Of a stretch of DNA of 48,693 bases, positions 27,675 to 37,402 are shown piece by piece. Position 1 is the first letter of the stretch; every line of letters starts with the position of its first letter. Location: positions 1 through 48,693 of the forward strand of contig CACAQQ010000004.1 of the NCBI GenBank assembly GCA_902534675.1, given 5' to 3'. Under the pieces are notes generated by a model. That model ran no database searches and had not been told where the DNA came from. It saw only the letters and a program-made list of their open reading frames with translations. Source of the stretch: an uncultured Prochlorococcus sp. (GTDB lineage: Bacteria > Cyanobacteriota > Cyanobacteriia > PCC-6307 > Cyanobiaceae). Both the position numbers and the translations under genes were made by a program.

Positions 27675-29195
27675 GTGCCCAACGAAATCTTTACAATTAA
27701 TTTAAATGCTCAAGCCATTATTCCAGAGGCTTTTATTTTACTAGGTATCGTTGGGACACTTCTTGTAGATTTAGCGGGAGAAAAAACTGCTTCAAAATGG
27801 GCACCAATAATTTGCTATTTATCAATTGGCAGCTCTCTTATTAGTTTGGCCTTGCAATGGAGTAATCCAGTTGAAAGTGCATTTCTTGGATCCTTCAACT
27901 CAGATAATTTGGCAATCGCATTTAGAGCAATAATATCTTTATCAACTTTAATTTCTTTACTTATTAGTTGGCGTTATACGGAACAAAGTGGAAGCCCTAT
28001 TGGAGAATTCGCAGCGATAGTTCTTTCAGCTACTCTTGGAGCAATGCTTTTGTGTGGATCTACTGACCTTATTAGTATATTTATATCTCTTGAGACTTTA
28101 TCGGTGGCAAGTTACTTACTTTCTGGATATCTCAAGAGAGACCCGAGAAGTTCAGAGGCAGCTTTAAAATACCTGCTTGTTGGGTCAGCAGCGGCAGCAG
28201 TTTATTTATATGGCTCCTCTTTTCTTTATGGATTAAGTGGTTCAACAAACTTAGTAACAATTGGTTTAGAAATTATCAACAAGCCATCTTTCATTACTTC
28301 TCTTGCCCTTGTATTTGTCTTATCAACTGTTGCATTTAAAATCGCTGCAGTTCCGTTTCATCAATGGACTCCTGATGTTTATGAGGGATCACCTACTCCT
28401 GTAGTTGCTTTTTTATCTGTTGGGTCAAAAACGGCTGGCTTTGCATTTGCAATAAGAATATTAAGCACTACTTTTTCTTCTTTCGATGAAGAATGGAAAC
28501 TTTTATTCACTTTATTGGCCATTTTAAGCATGGCCCTAGGAAATGTTGTAGCACTAGCTCAAACATCTATGAAAAGGATGTTAGCTTACAGTTCTATTGG
28601 ACAAGCTGGATTTGTAATTATTGGAATAGTATCTGGGACACAAGATGGTTTATCAGCTGCCGTTTTATATTTAGCTGCATATTTGTTTATGAATTTAGGA
28701 GCATTTTCATGTGTAATACTTTTCTCACTAAGAACTGGTTCTGACAGAATTCTTGATTACTCTGGACTTTACCAAAAAGATCCTCTCATTACATTAGGCT
28801 TAAGCCTTTGTCTTCTTTCTCTTGGAGGTTTACCTCCAATGTTAGGTTTTTTTGGAAAGATATATTTGTTCTTTGCAGGTTGGGCTAATCATCAATATCT
28901 ATTAGTAATAGTTGGATTAGTAACTTCAGTTATATCTATTTATTATTACATTTCAGTAATAAAAATGATGGTGGTTAAGGAACCACAGGAAGCTTCTGAA
29001 ATAGTCAAATCATATCCTGAAATTAATTGGGGAATTGAAGGATTACCTCCATTGAGAGTTGCACTTTATACTTGCGTTGCGGTAACAGCTCTTGGTGGAA
29101 TCCTGTCTAACCCTCTATTCAAATTAGCTAACTCAGCAGTTTCAGAAACTCCTTTTTTACAAGATGTTATCGCTATAACAAACAATATTTCCTAG
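27675..29195 (+). CDS. ndhB: NAD(P)H-quinone oxidoreductase subunit 2 (NDH-1)
   Basis: NdhB is a proton-channel subunit of the cyanobacterial NDH-1 complexes for respiration, cyclic electron flow and CO2 uptake. The 506-aa protein has about 14 membrane helices with the conserved [25 protein letters not shown] region, [20 protein letters not shown] and [14 protein letters not shown]. The start is GTG at 27675; the first residues ([17 protein letters not shown]) match the usual NdhB N-terminus. The ABC ATPase gene follows after 16 nt. Confidence 0.97.
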   Translation: MPNEIFTINLNAQAIIPEAFILLGIVGTLLVDLAGEKTASKWAPIICYLSIGSSLISLALQWSNPVESAFLGSFNSDNLAIAFRAIISLSTLISLLISWRYTEQSGSPIGEFAAIVLSATLGAMLLCGSTDLISIFISLETLSVASYLLSGYLKRDPRSSEAALKYLLVGSAAAAVYLYGSSFLYGLSGSTNLVTIGLEIINKPSFITSLALVFVLSTVAFKIAAVPFHQWTPDVYEGSPTPVVAFLSVGSKTAGFAFAIRILSTTFSSFDEEWKLLFTLLAILSMALGNVVALAQTSMKRMLAYSSIGQAGFVIIGIVSGTQDGLSAAVLYLAAYLFMNLGAFSCVILFSLRTGSDRILDYSGLYQKDPLITLGLSLCLLSLGGLPPMLGFFGKIYLFFAGWANHQYLLVIVGLVTSVISIYYYISVIKMMVVKEPQEASEIVKSYPEINWGIEGLPPLRVALYTCVAVTALGGILSNPLFKLANSAVSETPFLQDVIAITNNIS

Positions 29196-29211
29196 AAGAA
29201 TTTTTAAAGAA

Positions 29212-29898
29212 ATGTCTAAGAAAGTCGCAAGTTTAGAAAAAATATCAAAAACATACGGGAAAGATGATCTAACTGTAAAGGCCTTAGACAGCATAAACTT
29301 AGAAATTTACAAAGGAGACTATTTAGCTGTAATGGGAGCAAGTGGGTCAGGTAAAAGTACCGCTATGAATATTATTGGATGTCTAGATAGGCCATCTGAA
29401 GGAGTTTATAAATTAAATGGTATCCCTGTTGAAAATTTATCTGATGATGACCTAGCTGAGATACGTAACCAAAAATTAGGCTTTGTTTTTCAACAATTTC
29501 ATCTTCTTTCAGACGCAACGGCACTTGAAAACGTAATTCTACCGATGATTTATGCTGGTATTGAGCCTGAACAAAGATTAGAGCGAGGTAAAAATGCCTT
29601 AAAAAAAGTTGGCCTTTCTGAAAGAATGAATAACCGCCCTAACCAATTATCAGGAGGGCAACAACAAAGAGTTGCTATTGCTAGGGCTATTATCAATAAA
29701 CCTGCAATATTATTAGCAGACGAACCCACTGGAGCCCTAGATTCAAAAACAACTGAAGATGTACTAGATCTCTTTGACAAACTTCACGAATCTGGAATAA
29801 CAATTGTTTTAGTTACGCACGAAGATGATGTTGCAAATCGTGCAAAAAAAATAGCCAAATTTAAAGATGGGAAAATAGTTGAATTAAAAGTTAATTAA
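29212..29898 (+). CDS. ABC transporter ATPase (LolD/DevA/MacB-like)
   Basis: A 228-aa stand-alone ATPase with Walker A GASGSGKST near 43, Q-loop FVFQQFHLL, signature LSGGQQQRVA, Walker B ILLADEPTGALD and H-loop VTHEDD. The pattern is that of the SalX/MacB subfamily used for lipoprotein or exporter complexes (DevBCA in cyanobacteria). No permease gene is adjacent, so its partner must be encoded elsewhere. It is convergent with birA (2 nt between ends). Confidence 0.92.
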   Translation: MSKKVASLEKISKTYGKDDLTVKALDSINLEIYKGDYLAVMGASGSGKSTAMNIIGCLDRPSEGVYKLNGIPVENLSDDDLAEIRNQKLGFVFQQFHLLSDATALENVILPMIYAGIEPEQRLERGKNALKKVGLSERMNNRPNQLSGGQQQRVAIARAIINKPAILLADEPTGALDSKTTEDVLDLFDKLHESGITIVLVTHEDDVANRAKKIAKFKDGKIVELKVN

Positions 29899-29900
29899 AT

Positions 29901-30650
29901 TCAGAACCTTCTAATTACCTTTAGTTGCGTTTCATTCTGAATTCTTAAATTCCCATTCGAATCAATATCTTTAATTTTCCATTCATTAGGGGAAAAACCA
30001 CTAGGTAAAAAACTTTTAGTGAGCAACTTATTTGCAGATTTGATAACATATTCTTTTTTCTTATTACATTCAATTGAATCGTGAAAAGCTTTAAGAACTT
30101 TGGCTGTCCAATAATGTTGATTAATATTCTTAGTTTTAAGTACTTTTGACAATGCAATACCTTCTGATGGAGTGCGATTTAAAACATTCATTCCGAGACC
30201 GACTCTTACATAGATGATTTTCTGGCCTCTTGTTATCACCCTTGGTAAAAATCCAATCAACTTTTTTGAACCAAAAAAAATATCATTTGGCCATTTCAAA
30301 AAAACATTTATATTTTCTTGTCTAAGCATTTCGCATATCTTAATTCCCAAAGACAAATTAAATATTTGGCTTTTAAATTCTTTTGAAAATATTGGGTAAG
30401 CTGCACTTAACCAAATCCCTCCTTTTGGGGAAACCCAAGTTTTTGAGTTTTGGCCAAAGCTTGAAAACTGTTCTCTTGCTATTATCGCTACTGGCTTGTT
30501 TCTCTTAATTTCAGAATATCCAAGCAAGTTTGAAAGCTCATTTTCTGTACTTTTACATTTTATTTTGTAATGAAGTTTCCAACTTGGATATTGACCCTGA
30601 ATTTTTTTTAAATAAAAAGCTGTTTTAGCTACCGATCCTATAACTTTCAC
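29901..30650 (-). CDS. birA: Biotin-[acetyl-CoA carboxylase] ligase, divergent
   Basis: BirA activates biotin with ATP and attaches it to the biotin carboxyl carrier protein. This 249-aa form lacks the N-terminal HTH repressor domain. The KWPND motif is at 119-123, the VRVGLGMNV strand near 148-156 is present, and KSTENEL (33-39) corresponds to the usual S-T-N-D entry. The glycine-rich GRGRRG substrate loop is replaced at 61-72 by a sequence containing FGQNSKTW, and the typical KLAGILVE is KLIGFLPRV. Activity is likely because KWPND is kept, but the loop is unusual. Confidence 0.82.
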   Translation of the reverse strand: MKVIGSVAKTAFYLKKIQGQYPSWKLHYKIKCKSTENELSNLLGYSEIKRNKPVAIIAREQFSSFGQNSKTWVSPKGGIWLSAAYPIFSKEFKSQIFNLSLGIKICEMLRQENINVFLKWPNDIFFGSKKLIGFLPRVITRGQKIIYVRVGLGMNVLNRTPSEGIALSKVLKTKNINQHYWTAKVLKAFHDSIECNKKKEYVIKSANKLLTKSFLPSGFSPNEWKIKDIDSNGNLRIQNETQLKVIRRF

Positions 30651-30725
30651 AAATTCTTTATTAAAACGACAAGCATCTTTTTTAAGATTAGATTAACTTT
30701 AGTCTTAATAAGAAAATTTTTCAAA

Positions 30726-31208
30726 TTGGATAAAAAGTATTTGCCAATCCTGAAGAGAAGGAATCCAAATCCATTAAAAAATTGTCTTGATAATTTTAAA
30801 AAATCATTAGGAGACTTAGACAAGCTTTCTAAAATCAACGAAAACTGGGAGAACTTAATCGGATCGGAATTATTTCAAGAATGCAAACCATTAAATATTG
30901 ACAAAAAAACTCTTACAATTGCCGTAAACAACCCACAGTGGCGTCAAGCATTAATATATAACAAGCATAAATTAAAAGAAAGAATAGAGAAAATTGGAAT
31001 AACTTTGAATGAAATAAAAATAATACAGAATTATGAACTCAAAAATAAAAATATTAAAGTTAATAATTCAAAAATAGTTTGGGCTAATCATCCCAGCAGA
31101 ATCCATAAAAATAATATGAGCATTTGTAAGATCTGTAATTCCCCAACTCCTGAGGGCGAAATCAAAAGATGGAATAAGTGTTCTTTATGTTGGAGAAAAG
31201 ATCTATAA
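30726..31208 (+). CDS. DUF721 (DciA-like) protein with C-terminal zinc ribbon
   Basis: A 160-aa protein. Residues about 20-100 match the DUF721/DciA domain (KINENWENLIGSEL, then ECKPLNIDKKTLTIAVNNPQ and WRQALIYNKHKLKERI). In many bacteria DciA loads the replicative helicase DnaB. The C-terminus adds a zinc ribbon C-x2-C-x14-C-x2-C (CKIC ... CSLC). The start is a TTG at 30726, as no ATG precedes the conserved part. It is divergent from birA (75 nt) and ends 9 nt from menG. Confidence 0.8.
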   Translation: MDKKYLPILKRRNPNPLKNCLDNFKKSLGDLDKLSKINENWENLIGSELFQECKPLNIDKKTLTIAVNNPQWRQALIYNKHKLKERIEKIGITLNEIKIIQNYELKNKNIKVNNSKIVWANHPSRIHKNNMSICKICNSPTPEGEIKRWNKCSLCWRKDL

Positions 31209-31217
31209 GTAAATTAT

Positions 31218-31919
31218 TTATTTAAATAAAATTAATATCCCCATTTGTCCAAAAAAAATAGTTCTATATTCAACTTTTTTAAATCCAACTTCCTTTGCAA
31301 TTTTTATCAGCTCATTTTTCTTTGGAAAATTTTTAATGCTTTTTTCAATATAGGCATACTCCTTATTCAAATTAAAAAGACTAGAAATTGTTACTACAAT
31401 AATCCTCAAATACAATTTCTGAAAAATATTAGGTAAAGAATGTTGTGTTGCGTGATGAAAATCTAGGAATCCTGCTCTTCCTTTATTCTTCAAAAGATAA
31501 AAAACTTTTTTTATTCCTTCTTCGACATTATTCAAGTTTCTTAATCCATAGGACATACAAATCCCATCAAATTTTTTCGAACAAACATCAATTGTTAAAA
31601 CATCTTTAATTTCCCAATTAATAAATTTGTTTTTTTTTATCTCTGATTTTTTCTTTGCAATATTTAAGATATCCTCGGCACTATCAATACCAGTAATTGA
31701 GCCCTTTGGACTTACTCTCTTAGAAATTAAGAATGCTAAATCTCCAGTACCACAGCATAAATCAGCCCAATCTTCACCATTTAAAGGTTTTAATAAATAA
31801 ACTAATTTCCTTTTCCATAGTTTGTGAAGTCCAAAACTTAATAGACTATTTAAAAAGTCATATTTATAGGAAATTTTATTAAATATATTTTTGACTTCGA
31901 TGTTTTTTGTAAATTTCAT
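31218..31919 (-). CDS. menG: Demethylphylloquinol methyltransferase (UbiE/MenG family)
   Basis: The SAM-dependent methyltransferase for the last ring methylation of phylloquinone (vitamin K1, the photosystem I A1 cofactor). The 233-aa sequence has the UbiE signature YDFLNSLLSFGLHKLWKRK near 18-36, SAM motif I ADLCCGTGDLAF and the motif SYGLRNLNNVEEGI. Because the organism uses phylloquinone and plastoquinone, MenG is the likely role; UbiE-type enzymes can have dual use. hisF is 41 nt upstream on the same strand. Confidence 0.9.
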   Translation of the reverse strand: MKFTKNIEVKNIFNKISYKYDFLNSLLSFGLHKLWKRKLVYLLKPLNGEDWADLCCGTGDLAFLISKRVSPKGSITGIDSAEDILNIAKKKSEIKKNKFINWEIKDVLTIDVCSKKFDGICMSYGLRNLNNVEEGIKKVFYLLKNKGRAGFLDFHHATQHSLPNIFQKLYLRIIVVTISSLFNLNKEYAYIEKSIKNFPKKNELIKIAKEVGFKKVEYRTIFFGQMGILILFK

Positions 31920-31960
31920 TTTTAAATTTTAAATAATCTTTTTGGGATAGATTTCAATTT

Positions 31961-32731
31961 CTATTCATACGGTCTTATTGAAAGTTTCTTTTCGATGAGG
32001 AATTTTTTTATTTCCTGTAAAGTAAGTTTCTTATCATGAAGCAATGATGCAAGAAGTGCTGCAGATGCCCTACCTTCTGTAAAAACATTATAAATGTCTT
32101 CTAGACAGCCTGCTCCTCCAGATGCAATTACTGGAATGTTCACAATATTAGCAACTGATTCCGTCAAATTTAAATCATATCCATTCTGTGTACCATCACC
32201 ATCCATTGAAGTTAGTAAAATTTCCCCAGCTCCTAATTCTTCAACTTTCTTGGCCCAACTTAATACATTTATTCCGGTATTTTCTCTCCCTCCTTTTACA
32301 TAAACCTCCCATTGATCCGACTTATTAAGTTTTCTTCTAGCATCAATTGCTATCACAATGCATTGAGAGCCAAATTCTTTAGAACTTTTAGAAATTAAAT
32401 CAGGGTTTCTAACCGCAGAAGAATTCAAACTAACTTTATCCGCGCCTGCTCTTAAAAGATCATTAATAGAATAAACAGAATCTATTCCACCACCCACTGT
32501 AAAAGGAATTTTTACTGATTTTGCTGTCCTTGCCACCAGATCAACTAATGTATTTCTATTTTCTATACTCGCTCGAATATCCAAAAATACTAATTCATCT
32601 GCTCCTTCATCAGAATACCTACAAGCCAACTCAACAGGATCCCCTGAATCTCTTAGATTTACAAAATTTACACCTTTTACGACTCTGCCATTGGCGACAT
32701 CTAAACAAGGAATTAAACGAAGAGCTACCAT
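31961..32731 (-). CDS. hisF: Imidazole glycerol phosphate synthase, cyclase subunit
   Basis: HisF joins with HisH to make IGP and AICAR in histidine synthesis. The 256-aa TIM barrel begins [18 protein letters not shown] with catalytic Asp11, and has IAIDARRK (second catalytic Asp, near 130), the phosphate loops TVGGGID and IASGGAG, and [14 protein letters not shown]. Full length. It is divergent from the DUF2862 gene (59 nt) and followed by menG. Confidence 0.97.
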   Translation of the reverse strand: MVALRLIPCLDVANGRVVKGVNFVNLRDSGDPVELACRYSDEGADELVFLDIRASIENRNTLVDLVARTAKSVKIPFTVGGGIDSVYSINDLLRAGADKVSLNSSAVRNPDLISKSSKEFGSQCIVIAIDARRKLNKSDQWEVYVKGGRENTGINVLSWAKKVEELGAGEILLTSMDGDGTQNGYDLNLTESVANIVNIPVIASGGAGCLEDIYNVFTEGRASAALLASLLHDKKLTLQEIKKFLIEKKLSIRPYE

Positions 32732-32790
32732 TTTAGTAAAAATTGTCCAAATGCTGTTAATCTTGCATAATAACTTCCATTTTACCTCTT

Positions 32791-33015
32791 ATGGCTGAAA
32801 CAAAATTATTACCCAAAATCGGTAGTAAAATCAAAATTAACATTGATAAAGTAAAAGATAGACTACCATCGAAATTAATTGATCAAATTTCCTCTAACCC
32901 TAAAGCTGTAATAACAGGTTATAAAATGACAGACGGCAGGAGTATTGGAATAACTGCAAAATTTCAGAATGGTGAGCAAAACTGGTTTTTCCCAGAAGAA
33001 ATTGAGAAGGGTTAA
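32791..33015 (+). CDS. DUF2862 small protein (PetP-like)
   Basis: A 74-aa protein with the DUF2862 pattern: KIGSKIKINIDKVKDRLPS, VITGYKMTDGRSIGITAKF and the ending NWFFPEEIE. From memory this SH3-like family includes PetP, the small cytosolic-side subunit of cyanobacterial cytochrome b6f; I am not certain that this copy is that orthologue. No membrane helix. It lies 8 nt upstream of chlG and probably shares its transcript. Confidence 0.78.
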   Translation: MAETKLLPKIGSKIKINIDKVKDRLPSKLIDQISSNPKAVITGYKMTDGRSIGITAKFQNGEQNWFFPEEIEKG

Positions 33016-33023
33016 AGAGTAAA

Positions 33024-33971
33024 GTGAATGATCCAAAACAACTATTAGGAATTAAGGGTGCCTCAGAGACTTCAAGTATATGGAAACTTCGTATACAGTT
33101 AATGAAGCCAATAACATGGATACCTTTAATATGGGGGGTAATTTGTGGAGCAGCGGCAAGTGGAAATTTTGAATGGACATTTAGTAACGTTTTAGCTTCA
33201 CTAGCATGTATGTTTATGAGTGGGCCACTTCTAGCTGGTTATACACAAACCATAAATGATTTTTTTGATAAAGAAATTGATGCAATTAATGAACCGAATA
33301 GACCAATTCCTTCTGGAAAGATATCAATAAAAGATGTAAAAATTCAAATCTGGGTTTTACTTATTGCGGGCCTAATAGTTGCCTTTCTATTAGATTTATA
33401 TGCTAAACATAACTTTCCCTCAGTATTACTTTTAGCATTAGGAGGATCTTTTGTTAGTTATATATATTCTGCTCCACCTCTCAAATTAAAACAAAATGGT
33501 TGGCTAGGAAATTATGCATTAGGTGCATCATATATAGCTTTACCTTGGTGGGCGGGACAGGCCTTGTTTGGAAAATTAACCATTGTAACGGCATTACTAA
33601 CACTTGCTTATAGTCTCTCAGGACTTGGTATTGCTGTTATCAATGATTTTAAAAGCGTTGAAGGAGACTCAAAGCTTGGCTTGAACTCTTTGCCAGTAGT
33701 ATTTGGGATTAAAAATGCAAGTAGAATAAGTGCAGGACTAATTGATATTTTTCAACTAGCAATGGTTATAGTACTAGTTATTATTGGTCAACATCTAGCA
33801 TCCGTAATTTTGGTTTTATTGGTAATTCCACAAATTACATTTCAAGATATGTGGTTACTAAGAGATCCACTAAAATTTGATGTCAAATATCAAGCAAGTG
33901 CCCAACCTTTCCTGATAACTGGGATGTTAGTTACAGCTCTAGCAATAGGACATAGTTTTTTAGTTGCTTAA
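33024..33971 (+). CDS. chlG: Chlorophyll synthase ChlG
   Basis: ChlG esterifies chlorophyllide with phytyl or geranylgeranyl diphosphate. The 315-aa UbiA-family protein has the first Asp-rich motif NDFFDKEIDAINEPNRPIPS near 88-107, the second NDFKSVEGDSKLG near 207-219, nine hydrophobic segments and the conserved lead-in RIQLMKPITWIPLIWGVICG. The start is GTG at 33024. The PBP gene overlaps its stop by 8 nt. In Prochlorococcus the substrate would be divinyl chlorophyllide. Confidence 0.96.
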   Translation: MNDPKQLLGIKGASETSSIWKLRIQLMKPITWIPLIWGVICGAAASGNFEWTFSNVLASLACMFMSGPLLAGYTQTINDFFDKEIDAINEPNRPIPSGKISIKDVKIQIWVLLIAGLIVAFLLDLYAKHNFPSVLLLALGGSFVSYIYSAPPLKLKQNGWLGNYALGASYIALPWWAGQALFGKLTIVTALLTLAYSLSGLGIAVINDFKSVEGDSKLGLNSLPVVFGIKNASRISAGLIDIFQLAMVIVLVIIGQHLASVILVLLVIPQITFQDMWLLRDPLKFDVKYQASAQPFLITGMLVTALAIGHSFLVA

Positions 33972-35742
33972 AGTGCAAAAGATTAAATTCAAATCTTTTG
34001 TTTTTATAATTCCAATATTAATTTTTTCTGGAATATCTTTTTATTTTTATAGTCTAATTTTTACTTCATTAATATTTGACAACTCTAAAAATAAAAGATC
34101 TCTAGTAACCAAATATTCTTATGTAATAAAATCAAATGATAATAAGATCTTAAGCAAATTAAGCCGCAAATTTGAAGTAGACAATAGTAAGCATAAAATT
34201 CCATATTTTCTTAAATATTCTTTTATATCTTCTGAAGACAAAAGATTTTATAAACATAATGGAATAGATTTAAGAAGTATTTCTCGTGCCCTTCTTCAAA
34301 ATATTAGAAGTGGTTATGTTAAAGAGGGAGGGAGTACGATTACTCAACAGGTTGCTAGATTACTCTTTCTAAATAATGATTTGAGTTTTCAAAGAAAAAT
34401 AAAGGAAATATTTATATCACTCATACTTGAATTTAAATATGACAAAAATCAAATTCTAAAATTATATTTGAATAATATTTATTTAGGATCAGGAGCATAC
34501 GGGGTTAACGAGGCTTCTCAAGTTTATTTTGGAAAACTTATAGAAGAATTGACATTATCAGAAATAGCATTAATTGCAGGATTAGCTCCAGCTCCATCAA
34601 TTTTTTCTCCTTATCAGAATATAGAACTAGCTATTAAAAATAGAAATAAAGTTCTTGAATCAATGTATATTGATGGATATATTTCTCTCGCGAATAAGAA
34701 TAAGGCTTTAAAAGAGAATATAAACTTAAATTATCAAAAAGCTGATAATTTTTTAGATGATAAATTACTAATAAATTATGTTCTTGAGGAAACAGATAAA
34801 AGGATTGACAGTAAAAATGATTATAAGTTTTTAAGGATTAAATCTTCTATCAATAAAGATTGGCAAGAAAAAGCCCAAAAGATTTCAAGATATGTTGGAC
34901 CTAATGAAATTGAGTTTGCTCTTTTATCAATCGAATCAAAAACAGGACTAATCAGGACAATGGTAACCAGCAGAAATCCATCAATTAATGAATATAATCG
35001 AGCGATTTCATCTGTAAGGCCTTTAGGTTCTACTTTTAAAATAATTCCTTATGCTGCTGCATTAATAGAAGGGGTAAAATTAAACGATAAATTTGAAGAC
35101 TTACCAAAATGCTGGGAAAGTTATTGCCCAAAAAACTTTTCTGATAAGTATAGAGGTTCAGTATCTTTGATTGAATCATTTAAAAGTTCATCTAATATAG
35201 TTCCAATATCAATAACAAAAAAAATCGGCTTAAAAAATATTATTAATCTAGCGAATTCATTTGGTCTAGGTTATCAGCAAGAGTTTAAGGAATTCCCATC
35301 ATTAGCTATTGGTTCCTATGGAGATAATCTTTTAAACATTACAAATGCATATTCTGCAATAAATAATAATGGGAAGATTCAAAGCCCTAGCATCCTAGAA
35401 AAAATAGAATCATTTAATAATCAATCTATTTGGGAAAACAAAACTATTTCCAAGAAAATATTAGATTTAAAAGTAAACAAAAAAATAAATACACTTCTTG
35501 AAAAATCTGTAAAGGAAGGTACTTCGAAAGCAGCCTATATAAAAGGAAAGAAAATTTATGGGAAAACAGGAACATCTGATGGGAATAAAGATCTTTGGTT
35601 TATTGGTTCAATTGAAAACCTTACAACCGGGATCTGGATTGGTTACGACGATAACAAAGAATCTGTATTATCTAGTGGAAATGCAGCTTATTTGTGGAAG
35701 AAATTTATAGCTGAAATTTATAAAATCCCAATTAAAGAATAA
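33964..35742 (+). CDS. Class A penicillin-binding protein (PBP1A-like)
   Basis: A bifunctional peptidoglycan synthase of 592 aa. One N-terminal membrane anchor (about 9-35) is followed by the GT51 transglycosylase domain (EDKRFYKHNG with Glu91, GGSTITQQ at 122-129, NQILKLYLNNIYLGSGAYG) and the transpeptidase domain with Ser356-x-x-Lys359 (STFK), Ser-x-Asn near 409-411 and KTGTS at 534-538, so both catalytic sets are complete. Starts TTG 33964 (overlapping chlG) or GTG 33973. It is the shorter type of class A PBP without a C-terminal extension. Confidence 0.94.
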   Translation: MLKVQKIKFKSFVFIIPILIFSGISFYFYSLIFTSLIFDNSKNKRSLVTKYSYVIKSNDNKILSKLSRKFEVDNSKHKIPYFLKYSFISSEDKRFYKHNGIDLRSISRALLQNIRSGYVKEGGSTITQQVARLLFLNNDLSFQRKIKEIFISLILEFKYDKNQILKLYLNNIYLGSGAYGVNEASQVYFGKLIEELTLSEIALIAGLAPAPSIFSPYQNIELAIKNRNKVLESMYIDGYISLANKNKALKENINLNYQKADNFLDDKLLINYVLEETDKRIDSKNDYKFLRIKSSINKDWQEKAQKISRYVGPNEIEFALLSIESKTGLIRTMVTSRNPSINEYNRAISSVRPLGSTFKIIPYAAALIEGVKLNDKFEDLPKCWESYCPKNFSDKYRGSVSLIESFKSSSNIVPISITKKIGLKNIINLANSFGLGYQQEFKEFPSLAIGSYGDNLLNITNAYSAINNNGKIQSPSILEKIESFNNQSIWENKTISKKILDLKVNKKINTLLEKSVKEGTSKAAYIKGKKIYGKTGTSDGNKDLWFIGSIENLTTGIWIGYDDNKESVLSSGNAAYLWKKFIAEIYKIPIKE

Positions 35743-35751
35743 ATTATATTT

Positions 35752-37068
35752 TTAAGATTTATAAGTAATTATTGCAGAATAAAATCCATCACCAGGATAG
35801 TCTAAGCTAGGTAAAATTTGCTTTTGACTAACCAATTTTAAAGCTTTGTTTTTTTCAATAAATCTTTCAATTAATATATTATTTTCATAAGGACAGATAG
35901 TACAAGTTGAGTAAACCAAAGTTCCATTTTTCTTCAAAAGAGGGAAAATACTTTCTAATAATTTTTCCTGCAATAAAGTTAAGGATTTTATTTTTTCTTT
36001 ACTTAAAGACCATCTAGAATCTGGATTTCTTGAAAGAGTTCCAATCCCAGAACACGGAGCATCTAACAAAATCTTATCAAAATGAGATATAAACTTTGGA
36101 TTTAATTCAATCAATCTTCTTGCATCAGCCTTGAGGGTATTTACAGATTTTAAATCTAACCTTTCTAAATTTGATTGAAGTATTTTCAATCTTTTTTCTG
36201 ATCTATCTACAGCTATTATTTCAGCACTATCATTTGCTAATTCTGCTAGGTGGGTAGTCTTACTTCCAGGCGCTGCACATGCATCTAAAATCTTTTCACC
36301 CTCTTTTGGATTTAAAAGAGGTGCAACCCACTGAGAAGATCTATCTTGAATTGTCCAAAGCCCATTACTATAACCTGGTAAGTTTTTAATAGATCTTGGA
36401 TTAGATTTTAAAGTAATTCCATTATTTAAATCTTTAATAATTTCAGCATCAATTTTATTTTCATGCAGTATTTCCAAAAATTCATATAAATCAGTTTTCA
36501 GTTGGTTAATTCTCAAATCAATTGAAGGTTTTTTGTTAAACGCCTTAACTATATTTTCACCCTTACTATTGCCTACCCATTTATAAAGATCATTCACAAG
36601 CCATAATGGCAATGATTCAAGATATGAAATTCTTTCTTTTCTATCAGGGGATATTTCAGGAAAAATTTCTTTTTCTAATTTTTTTGATGCATTTCTTAAT
36701 ATCGCATTTACAGTTCCTGCTAATCCATTTAAATCTGTTTTTTTAGCTACTTCTACAGTGGTAGAGATAGCGGCAGGAAATGGAACTTTATCCATTTTCA
36801 ATAGTTGATATAAACCTATATGTAAAAGCCATCTTAATCTTGGAGGCTGCTTTTTATGAGTAATTTTTGAAGTATGATCCATCCATAGATCAAGAAATTT
36901 TCTATACCTTATACATCCAAAAGATAATTCTGTAATAAAAGCTATATCAAGAGGTGTAAATTGATAATTTCTTAAAACCTTTTCAAGAGCATGATCAGAA
37001 AAATCACCATAACTAACTTTTAATAAAATTTCCCAAGCTGCTTTTCTTTGTAAATATCCTATGCTCAA
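35752..37068 (-). CDS. rsmB: 16S rRNA (cytosine(967)-C5)-methyltransferase
   Basis: RsmB/Sun methylates C967 of 16S rRNA. The 438-aa protein has an N-terminal NusB-like RNA-binding region (about 1-140, AAWEILLKVSYGDFSDHALE) and a Rossmann methyltransferase domain with ILDACAAPGSKTTHLAEL, LLDAPCSGIGTLSRNPD (first Cys) and the catalytic YSTCTICPYENN Cys. Length is typical. Its stop is 9 nt from the convergent PBP gene. Confidence 0.95.
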   Translation of the reverse strand: MSIGYLQRKAAWEILLKVSYGDFSDHALEKVLRNYQFTPLDIAFITELSFGCIRYRKFLDLWMDHTSKITHKKQPPRLRWLLHIGLYQLLKMDKVPFPAAISTTVEVAKKTDLNGLAGTVNAILRNASKKLEKEIFPEISPDRKERISYLESLPLWLVNDLYKWVGNSKGENIVKAFNKKPSIDLRINQLKTDLYEFLEILHENKIDAEIIKDLNNGITLKSNPRSIKNLPGYSNGLWTIQDRSSQWVAPLLNPKEGEKILDACAAPGSKTTHLAELANDSAEIIAVDRSEKRLKILQSNLERLDLKSVNTLKADARRLIELNPKFISHFDKILLDAPCSGIGTLSRNPDSRWSLSKEKIKSLTLLQEKLLESIFPLLKKNGTLVYSTCTICPYENNILIERFIEKNKALKLVSQKQILPSLDYPGDGFYSAIITYKS

Positions 37069-37118
37069 AATATAATTTTTATTTTTTTTAAGATAACTTT
37101 AATATACAAAAAATTTAA

Positions 37119-37298
37119 TCAGAAATTTAAACGGCAACCTATATTTATTAATCCTGCATCAAGTAATCTGCCTAACTTTATTGCTATGGATTCTTCCAGC
37201 CTTGTGAAATTAGATTGATGGGTAGTTATCCAATCTAATTCTGAAAAAGTGATAATACCCGTGATATTACTTTTCAAAAAAAGTACTCCTATCTCCAT
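37119..37298 (-). CDS. Hypothetical small protein, 59 aa
   Basis: A short minus-strand gene in the 334-nt space between rsmB and the photolyase gene. From the ATG at 37298 it encodes 59 aa with MEIGVLFLKSN at the start, a central ITFSELDWITTHQSNFTRLE and the ending KLGRLLDAGLINIGCRL. The sequence looks structured and conserved rather than random, and I believe similar small proteins occur in picocyanobacteria, but I cannot name a family. The frame stays open for 25 more codons upstream with protein-like sequence (RILYYYGILHADDKLKKIET), yet without ATG, GTG or TTG before a TGA, so the start may be atypical or the 5' end eroded. The rest of the spacer is AT-rich and shows nothing else. Confidence 0.6.
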   Translation of the reverse strand: MEIGVLFLKSNITGIITFSELDWITTHQSNFTRLEESIAIKLGRLLDAGLINIGCRLNF

Positions 37299-37402
37299 TG
37301 AAGTCTCTATTTTTTTTAATTTATCATCAGCATGTAATATTCCGTAATAATATAATATTCTTTTAACTTTTCAAGGGTACTTATAAATTATTGAGTCTTA
37401 AT

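Noticed and set aside
33964-33972. Possible chlG-PBP fusion
   Set aside because: The PBP start overlaps the chlG stop in a different frame; each protein has a complete, normal domain set, so it is an ordinary operon overlap.
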